The notes beneath the pieces are model-generated. The model worked only from the letters and a program-made list of their open reading frames with translations, did not search any database and was not told the origin of the DNA. The position numbers were made by a program, and so were the translations under genes. From Corynebacterium phoceense (GTDB lineage Bacteria; Actinomycetota; Actinomycetes; Mycobacteriales; Mycobacteriaceae), in assembly GCF_900092335.1 (NCBI RefSeq), contig NZ_LT596208.1, positions 706,851 to 754,926 on the forward strand: DNA of 48,076 nt, given 5' to 3'. Positions 42,655 to 48,076 of the stretch are shown here, piece by piece; positions within the stretch are counted from its first letter, which is position 1, and every line of letters starts with the position of its first letter.

Positions 42655-44241
42655 ATGTCGAAGCCGGTAGTCCTCATCGCTGACAAGCTCGCTCAGTCCA
42701 CCGTGACTGCACTGGGAGAGGAGGTGGAGGTCCGCTGGGTCGACGGTCCCAACCGTGCCGAGCTCCTCGCCGCCGTTCCGGAGGCTGACGCGCTGCTCGT
42801 CCGTTCCGCCACCACGGTCGATGAGGAAGTCCTCGCCGCCGCGACCAACCTCAAGATCGTCGGCCGTGCCGGTGTGGGTCTCGACAACGTGGACATCCCG
42901 GCCGCCACTGCGCGCGGCGTCATGGTTGTCAACGCTCCGACGTCGAACATCCACTCCGCCTGCGAGCATGCCATCGCGCTGCTCATGGCCACCGCCCGTC
43001 AGCTTCCTTCGGCTGACGCCTCACTCCGCGGTGCCGAGTGGAAGCGTTCCTCCTTCAAGGGCGTGGAAATCTACGGCAAGACCATCGGCATCGTCGGCTT
43101 CGGCCACATTGGCCAGCTCTTCGCGCAGCGCCTCGCCGCGTTCGAGACCACCATCATTGCGTACGACCCGTACGCGAACCCGGCCCGCGCCGCCGCCCTG
43201 GGCGTCGAGCTCGTCGAGCTCGAAGACCTTATGGCGCGCGCTGACTTCGTGACCATCCACCTGCCGAAGACCCCGGAGACCACGGGCATGTTCGACGCGG
43301 AGCTGCTGGCCAAGGCGAAGGAGGGCCAGATCCTTATCAACGCGGCCCGCGGAGGTCTCGTCGACGAGCAGGCCCTCGCAGACTCCATCACAGCTGGCCA
43401 CCACCGTGGCGCCGGCTTCGACGTCTACGCCACCGAGCCGTGCACCGACTCGCCGCTCTTCGCGCTGCCGCAGGTCACGGTCACCCCGCACCTCGGTGCC
43501 TCCACGGTTGAGGCACAGGACCGCGCCGGTACCGACGTCGCTGCCTCCGTTCTTAAGGCGCTCAACGGCGAGTTCGTCGCGGACGCCGTCAACGTCCAGG
43601 GCGGCCGCGTCGGCGAAGAGGTCGCCGGCTGGCTCGAGATTGCCCGCAAGCTCGGTCTCACCGCTGGTGCGCTGCTCGACAAGGCACCGGTGGCCATCGA
43701 GGTTGAGGCGTGTGGCGAGCTGTCCACCGAAGACGTCGAGGCCCTGGGCCTGTCCGCCGTCCGTGGCCTGTTCTCCCGTGTCGTTTCCGAGCCGGTCACC
43801 TTCGTCAATGCCATGCAGATCGCAGAGACCCGCGGCGTCGACGTTTCCGTGCGCACCAACGCCGAGTCCAAGGGTCACCGTTCCTCGCTGCGCGTGAAGG
43901 TCATCGCCGCCGACGGCGACTCCTCGCAGCTCACCGGTGCCCTTACCGGCATCGACGGCGTCGAGAAGTTTGTCCGTATCAACGGCCGCGGCGTCGACAT
44001 GCGCGCCACCGGCCGCAACATCTTCTTCCGCTACGCGGACAAGCCGGGCGCACTGGGCACCGTCGGTACCGCGCTGGGTGCCGACGGCATCAACATCCAG
44101 GCCGCTGCCCTGACTCAGGGCAAGGTTGCGGAGTCCGCAGTCCTCATCCTCCGCGTCGATCGCGAGGTCCCGGAGGCTCTCGTTGGGTCCATCTCGGCGA
44201 AGCTCGAGGCTGAGGCCTTCCAGTTCGATCTCAGCGAGTAA
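42655..44241 (+). CDS. serA: D-3-phosphoglycerate dehydrogenase
   Basis: SerA oxidises 3-phosphoglycerate to start serine synthesis. At 528 residues it is the long form with the catalytic dehydrogenase domain (ALLVRSATTVDEE and GRAGVGLDNVD), NAD fold KTIGIVGFGHIGQLFA, active-site LINAARGGLVDE and TPHLGAST, then an intervening domain and a C-terminal ACT domain (about 455-528) that should bind serine. AAGGAAAG precedes the ATG at 42655. Upstream is TTCCC-TCAA-GGGAA, a small hairpin before the ribosome-binding site. Confidence 0.96.
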   Translation: MSKPVVLIADKLAQSTVTALGEEVEVRWVDGPNRAELLAAVPEADALLVRSATTVDEEVLAAATNLKIVGRAGVGLDNVDIPAATARGVMVVNAPTSNIHSACEHAIALLMATARQLPSADASLRGAEWKRSSFKGVEIYGKTIGIVGFGHIGQLFAQRLAAFETTIIAYDPYANPARAAALGVELVELEDLMARADFVTIHLPKTPETTGMFDAELLAKAKEGQILINAARGGLVDEQALADSITAGHHRGAGFDVYATEPCTDSPLFALPQVTVTPHLGASTVEAQDRAGTDVAASVLKALNGEFVADAVNVQGGRVGEEVAGWLEIARKLGLTAGALLDKAPVAIEVEACGELSTEDVEALGLSAVRGLFSRVVSEPVTFVNAMQIAETRGVDVSVRTNAESKGHRSSLRVKVIAADGDSSQLTGALTGIDGVEKFVRINGRGVDMRATGRNIFFRYADKPGALGTVGTALGADGINIQAAALTQGKVAESAVLILRVDREVPEALVGSISAKLEAEAFQFDLSE

Positions 44242-44253
44242 ACACCCCACTCT

Positions 44254-44290
44254 GAAAACGGGCGTCACCTTTCATGGTGGCGCCCGTTTC
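44254..44290 (+). terminator. Terminator after serA
   Basis: AAACGGGCG-T-CACC and GGTG-GCGCCCGTTT pair with one bulged T and a six-base loop. Confidence 0.75.
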
Positions 44291-44342
44291 TGCGTGCTAC
44301 ACTGGCTACAAAATCCATCAGGTGAGAAAGGAATCCCGCAAA

Positions 44343-45356
44343 ATGAAACTCGCGGTCATTGGCGGCGACGGCATCGGCCCAGAAGTCACGGCAGAAGCGC
44401 TGAAGGTTCTCTGCGCCGTGCGCGACGATATCGAGACGACCGAGTACGACCTCGGTGCGCGTCGCTACCTGCGCAACGGGGAACTGCTCACCGAGGATGA
44501 TCTGGCCTCCCTGCGCGAGCATGACGCCATTCTGCTCGGCGCCATTGGCGCCCCGGGCTCTGTACCGCCGGGCATTCTCGAACGCGGCCTGCTGCTCAAG
44601 ATGCGCTTCGCACTTGACCACCACGTCAACCTGCGTCCGTCCAAGCTGTATCCGACGTCGACCTCGCCGCTGGCGAATCCGGGCGACATCGATTTCGTTG
44701 TGGTGCGCGAGGGGACCGAAGGTCTGTATTGCGGTAACGGCGGCTCGTTGAGGGTAAATACCCCCCACGAGGTCGCTTCCGAGGTCTCCCAAAATACCCG
44801 CTTCGGCGTCGAGCGCGTCGTGCGTGATGCCTTTGCGCGCGCTCAGAAGCGCCGCAAGCACGTCACGCTCGTGCACAAGACGAATGTGCTCGTCAACGCC
44901 GGTTCGCTGTGGCAGCGCACCGTCGACGAGGTTGCACAGGAATTCCCAGATGTGACGGTCGACTACAACCACATCGACGCCGCAACCATCTACATGGTGA
45001 CGGACCCGTCCCGCTATGACGTCATCGTCACGGATAACCTGTTCGGCGACATCTTGACGGACCTCGCTGGCGCCGTGACCGGCGGCATCGGCCTGGCGGC
45101 CTCCGGCAATATTGATGCCTCCGGCACCAACCCGTCCATGTTCGAGCCCGTCCACGGCTCGGCCCCGGATATTGCGGGCCAGGGCATTGCGGACCCGACT
45201 GCCGCCATCCTGTCGGGCGCCATGTTGCTGCGCCACCTGGGTGACGAGGCGGGTGCGCAGCGCATTGAGAAGGCGGTTGCCGAGGACGTATCCGCCCGCG
45301 GCGATGCCCCCATTCGTACGACTGAGGTGGGCGACCGAATCGCCGCCGTAGTCTAG
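44343..45356 (+). CDS. leuB: 3-isopropylmalate dehydrogenase
   Basis: LeuB oxidatively decarboxylates 3-isopropylmalate in leucine synthesis. The 337 residues show GGDGIGPEV at the N terminus, the [22 protein letters not shown] substrate-binding region and the signature [27 protein letters not shown] lies 12 bases before the ATG at 44343; an upstream ATG at 44274 lies in the serA terminator and is rejected. It is in line with serA and the lipoprotein downstream. Confidence 0.96.
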   Translation: MKLAVIGGDGIGPEVTAEALKVLCAVRDDIETTEYDLGARRYLRNGELLTEDDLASLREHDAILLGAIGAPGSVPPGILERGLLLKMRFALDHHVNLRPSKLYPTSTSPLANPGDIDFVVVREGTEGLYCGNGGSLRVNTPHEVASEVSQNTRFGVERVVRDAFARAQKRRKHVTLVHKTNVLVNAGSLWQRTVDEVAQEFPDVTVDYNHIDAATIYMVTDPSRYDVIVTDNLFGDILTDLAGAVTGGIGLAASGNIDASGTNPSMFEPVHGSAPDIAGQGIADPTAAILSGAMLLRHLGDEAGAQRIEKAVAEDVSARGDAPIRTTEVGDRIAAVV

Positions 45357-45380
45357 ACCAAGTTTTGCGGGAGCGCCCTG

Positions 45381-45386
45381 TAGTAT
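45381..45386 (+). promoter_or_regulatory. -10 box of the second lipoprotein gene
   Basis: TAGTAT ends seven bases before the ATG at 45394, the leaderless spacing. Confidence 0.5.
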
Positions 45387-45393
45387 CAGCCCA

Positions 45394-46818
45394 ATGACTA
45401 CAGTGCGCTCCCTTCGTACGTTTTCCGCCGCCGTCCTCGCCGCGAGTGCCCTAGCTCTCGGCAGTTGCTCGAGCACGCCTGAGACGCAGACTTCCGAGGA
45501 AGTCGCAGCCCCCAGCACCCCCACAGTCGACCCCGACGCGTCATCGTTCTTTGACGCTGCGGAAGAAGCCGTCGTCACGGATAAGGACCAGGCGCTCACC
45601 GGCGCCCAGACTGCGGTCGAGAAGGGCATCCCGATGTTTTTCGATGGTCCAGATACCGCAGCGAAATTGGAAAAACTCGGCGTGACCAAGGTCTACACGG
45701 CCGGCAACGTGGGGACCTATGAGAATGCGGAGACGCTGGAGCAGGGGGCATCGGCAAGCGAGCATTTTGGGGACATGCAGACCGTTGCTGGCATGACGCC
45801 GCCGGAGCCCCGTGACCTCACCGCGCTCGTTACGGCGAAGACTGGATTGGCAGATATTGCCACGGCACGCGCCGCGGGCGCGACCGTGATGCCGCTTGCG
45901 GTGGGTGACCCGCGCGTGACGAAGGCGTCCATGGACGCCGTGTCCAAGGGCAACGTCGTGGCGCTGGGCCCGGGGTTTGGCACACAAGAAAACTTTGATC
46001 GTAGAGTCGAGCTCGCCGCGAATGGCGAGCTGCCTGGCGGCGGCGGACTCGTATTCCCGGGCCGACGCATGGTGGCGCTCTACGGGCACCCGTCGGGCCC
46101 TGCGCTCGGCGTGATGGGCGAGCAGGACCCGGCCGGCTCGGTCGCGAAGGTCAAGGAGCTCGCGGCGCAATACCAGGAGTTCACGGATTACCCGGTTATC
46201 CCAGCCTTCGAGGTCATCGCGACGGTGGCCTCCGGCGGCCCGGGACCGGATGGCAACTACTCGAATGAGTCGGACCCGGCGGAGCTGGAGCCCTACGTCG
46301 ACGCGATTGTGGACGCGGGCGGGTACGCCATCCTTGACCTGCAACCGGGCCGAGCGAGCCTGTTGGAACAGGCACAGCGCTACGAGGACCTGCTCTCGGG
46401 CCCCAACGTGGGACTTGCGCTTGACCCCGAGTGGAAGATTGGTCCGGATGAGCTGCCGATGGAAAACGTCGGCCACGTCGAAGCCGCAGAGGTCAACGAG
46501 GTCGCAGACTGGCTGGCGGGGTTAGTCTCTGAGAAGAAGCTGCCGCAGAAAGCGCTCGTGCTGCACCAGTTCCAGCAGCAGATGATTCGCGACCGCGAGA
46601 CAATAAAAACCGACCACCCGGAGCTTGCCTTCGTCCTTCACGCGGATGGCCACGGTCCGACCGGCGTCAAGATGGAGACATGGAACGTCATGCGGGAAGG
46701 ATTGAGTTCGGACTACTTCATGGCGTGGAAGAACTTCATTGATGAAGACGAGCCCATGCTTACCCCAGAGGGAACATTTTCTGTCGAACCGCGCCCCTGG
46801 TTCGTCAGTTACCAGTAA
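45394..46818 (+). CDS. Lipoprotein: CWB2-like domains fused to a barrel-like putative hydrolase
   Basis: This 474-residue protein has lipobox LGSC (Cys25), then a Thr/Pro/Glu-rich linker. Residues 50-210 are two CWB2-like units related to the lipoprotein at 41709. From about 222 a different domain follows with alternating strands and helices: MVALYGHP, PAFEVIATVAS, YAILDLQPG, LALDPEWKIG, KALVLHQF and LAFVLHADGHG, the pattern of a TIM-barrel hydrolase; Asp315, Asp344 and Glu346 are candidate catalytic acids. It may act on the cell envelope, but no family is recognised with certainty. TAGTAT lies seven bases before the ATG. Confidence 0.65.
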   Translation: MTTVRSLRTFSAAVLAASALALGSCSSTPETQTSEEVAAPSTPTVDPDASSFFDAAEEAVVTDKDQALTGAQTAVEKGIPMFFDGPDTAAKLEKLGVTKVYTAGNVGTYENAETLEQGASASEHFGDMQTVAGMTPPEPRDLTALVTAKTGLADIATARAAGATVMPLAVGDPRVTKASMDAVSKGNVVALGPGFGTQENFDRRVELAANGELPGGGGLVFPGRRMVALYGHPSGPALGVMGEQDPAGSVAKVKELAAQYQEFTDYPVIPAFEVIATVASGGPGPDGNYSNESDPAELEPYVDAIVDAGGYAILDLQPGRASLLEQAQRYEDLLSGPNVGLALDPEWKIGPDELPMENVGHVEAAEVNEVADWLAGLVSEKKLPQKALVLHQFQQQMIRDRETIKTDHPELAFVLHADGHGPTGVKMETWNVMREGLSSDYFMAWKNFIDEDEPMLTPEGTFSVEPRPWFVSYQ

Positions 46819-46829
46819 TCTAGCTCACT

Positions 46830-48076
46830 ATGAGCCATCCCACCGTCGAGCTTGAGGAGGTCACGGGCTTCCTCGCCCAACACGAACCCTTTTCGCGCCT
46901 ACCCCATCTCGCCGCGTTGACGTCAGAGCTCAGCGTGCTCTACGCCCGCCGCGGCACGCAGCTGCTGAGGGCGGGCGAACGGGGCGATAACCTCTACATC
47001 ATTCGCTCCGGCGCGGTGGATGTCATCAGCGAGGAAGGCCAGCTCGTGGACCGCCGCGGGGCGGGGGAGTCTTTTGCGTATTCGACGCTCGTCGAGGATC
47101 CAGTTTCATGCTATACCTTTGACGTGGTCGAGGACTGCCTGCTCCTTGTGCTGCCGCGCGCTGCTTTTCAGGCAGTCTCCGCGGAGAACCCGGACCTCGC
47201 GCGCTTTTACGACACGGAGGCCCGCCGCGCTTCCCACCTCGCGCACGAGCTGCAGGAGGACTCGACGGAGCTGCTGCGCACGCGCCTGTCTGAGATGACG
47301 CTGCGGCCGGTACAGTCTGTGTCTCCCGATGCCACCATCGTCGAGGCCGCCCGCGCGATGACGCAGGCGGAGACATCGTCGCTGCTCGTCCTCGACGACG
47401 GCCAGCTGCGCGGCATCGTCACGGACCGTGACTTGCGCACCCGGGTTCTTGCGGCGAACCTGGATCCCTCCGAGCCCGTGCGTCGCATTATGACGGAAAA
47501 TCCACTGTCCGTGCGCCCCGACGCCATGGCCATGGAAGTCCACCTTCTCATGACGGAGCGCGGCTTCCACCACATGCCGGTGGTCGGCGACCGCGTCCTC
47601 GGCGTCGTCACGGATTCGGAGATCGCCCGGCTCCTGCATGCGGATCCCATTTTTGTTGCCGCGGATTTGTCCCGCCGCAGCAGCCTCGCCGAACTCCGCG
47701 GCGCCTTTACGGAGGCCGCCACGCTCGCCGTGCGCTATATCGATCGCGGATCGAGCCCCCAGGAGGTCGCGAACATCATTACGATGGCCGCGGACGCCTT
47801 GGCCCGCCGTCTGTGCCAACTCGGGGAGCTCGAGCTTGGCCCGCCGCCCGTGCCATATGCCTTCGTTGCGGTTGGCTCCCAGGGCCGCCGAGAAATGGGT
47901 CTCGCCTCGGACCAGGACAACGCGCTTGTCCTCGACAGCTCCTATGACGCGGAGGCTCACGGCGAGTACTTCGCGCGCCTGGCCGAGTTCGTCTGCCGTG
48001 GCCTCGACGCAGGCGGCCAGTCCCTGTGCCCGGGCGACATGATGGCGATGAATCCCCGCTGGCGCATGACGGTCGT
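46830..48076 (+). CDS. DUF294-type nucleotidyltransferase with cNMP and CBS domains (cut by window edge)
   Basis: The first 415 residues are visible. Residues 15-125 form a cyclic-nucleotide-binding-like domain (RAGERGDNLYIIRSGAVDV), 157-270 two CBS domains (IVTDRDL and VVTDSEI mark their ends), and from about 285 a DUF294 domain with the nucleotidyltransferase motif GSQGRREMGLASDQD (349-363; Asp361 and Asp363 as metal ligands). This resembles GlnD-like signal-transduction proteins, often beside an exonuclease-like gene. TAATCT, overlapping the previous stop, lies eight bases before the ATG at 46830. The C terminus is missing. Confidence 0.85.
   Translation, partial: MSHPTVELEEVTGFLAQHEPFSRLPHLAALTSELSVLYARRGTQLLRAGERGDNLYIIRSGAVDVISEEGQLVDRRGAGESFAYSTLVEDPVSCYTFDVVEDCLLLVLPRAAFQAVSAENPDLARFYDTEARRASHLAHELQEDSTELLRTRLSEMTLRPVQSVSPDATIVEAARAMTQAETSSLLVLDDGQLRGIVTDRDLRTRVLAANLDPSEPVRRIMTENPLSVRPDAMAMEVHLLMTERGFHHMPVVGDRVLGVVTDSEIARLLHADPIFVAADLSRRSSLAELRGAFTEAATLAVRYIDRGSSPQEVANIITMAADALARRLCQLGELELGPPPVPYAFVAVGSQGRREMGLASDQDNALVLDSSYDAEAHGEYFARLAEFVCRGLDAGGQSLCPGDMMAMNPRWRMTV

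Overview
The window reads as a piece of the chromosome of a Corynebacterium. The reasons are high GC with G/C-rich third codon positions; the run gatC-gatA ... pfkA ... gatB ... lysE/lysG ... ilvD ... ilvB-ilvN-ilvC ... serA ... leuB, which is the order I know from C. glutamicum; an ilv leader peptide with attenuator; a DtxR-type box; an MntR-like box; and many promoters whose -10 hexamer sits 6-8 nt before the start codon (leaderless mRNAs). The species cannot be fixed from sequence alone.

Layout. 1-2450 is a nested insertion: a vapBC toxin-antitoxin pair whose toxin is cut by an IS30-family element, which is itself cut by an ISL3-family element that runs off the left edge. 2530-5430 is a short accessory block on the minus strand: DoxX-like protein, TetR regulator, Nudix hydrolase, MntH and a small unknown protein. 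5646-9851 holds an ACT-domain protein, gatCA, a small membrane protein and an iron-regulated siderophore-interacting protein. 9956-15641 holds two minus-strand transport operons: a GntR/ABC/membrane-protein set, and a substrate-binding protein/fused permease/ATPase set of the ferric-iron type. 15755-23154 holds a membrane protein, an MFS exporter, pfkA, a bile-acid-symporter-family transporter, a minus-strand trio of uncharacterised genes (the first frameshifted) and gatB. 23255-33452 holds a Zn alcohol dehydrogenase, a stretch with two large palindromes, a YkvI-like membrane protein, an aldo/keto reductase, divergent lysE/lysG, a glutathionyl-hydroquinone-reductase-like enzyme, a DoxX-like protein, a small operon with its own wHTH regulator and a GT87-type glycosyltransferase. 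33529-39796 is the branched-chain amino acid block. 39935-48076 holds a DUF262 protein, two related lipoproteins around serA and leuB, and a DUF294-type signalling nucleotidyltransferase cut by the right edge.

How the genes work together. IlvBN, IlvC and IlvD make the valine and isoleucine skeletons and LeuB acts in leucine synthesis. The ilvBNC transcript is probably attenuated through a 19-residue leader rich in Ile, Leu and Val. LysG senses basic amino acids and drives LysE export. GatA, GatB and GatC complete Gln-tRNA(Gln) and/or Asn-tRNA(Asn). PfkA and SerA link glycolysis to serine. The siderophore-interacting protein and MntH are metal-acquisition genes, each with a fitting operator upstream.

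The less ordinary items are the paralogous lipoproteins flanking serA/leuB (one fused to a barrel-like putative hydrolase domain), a family of long palindromes, the triple-helix-turn-helix IS30 transposase, an ISL3 leader hairpin that hides its own ribosome-binding site, and a TetR promoter with tandem operators at a leaderless start.
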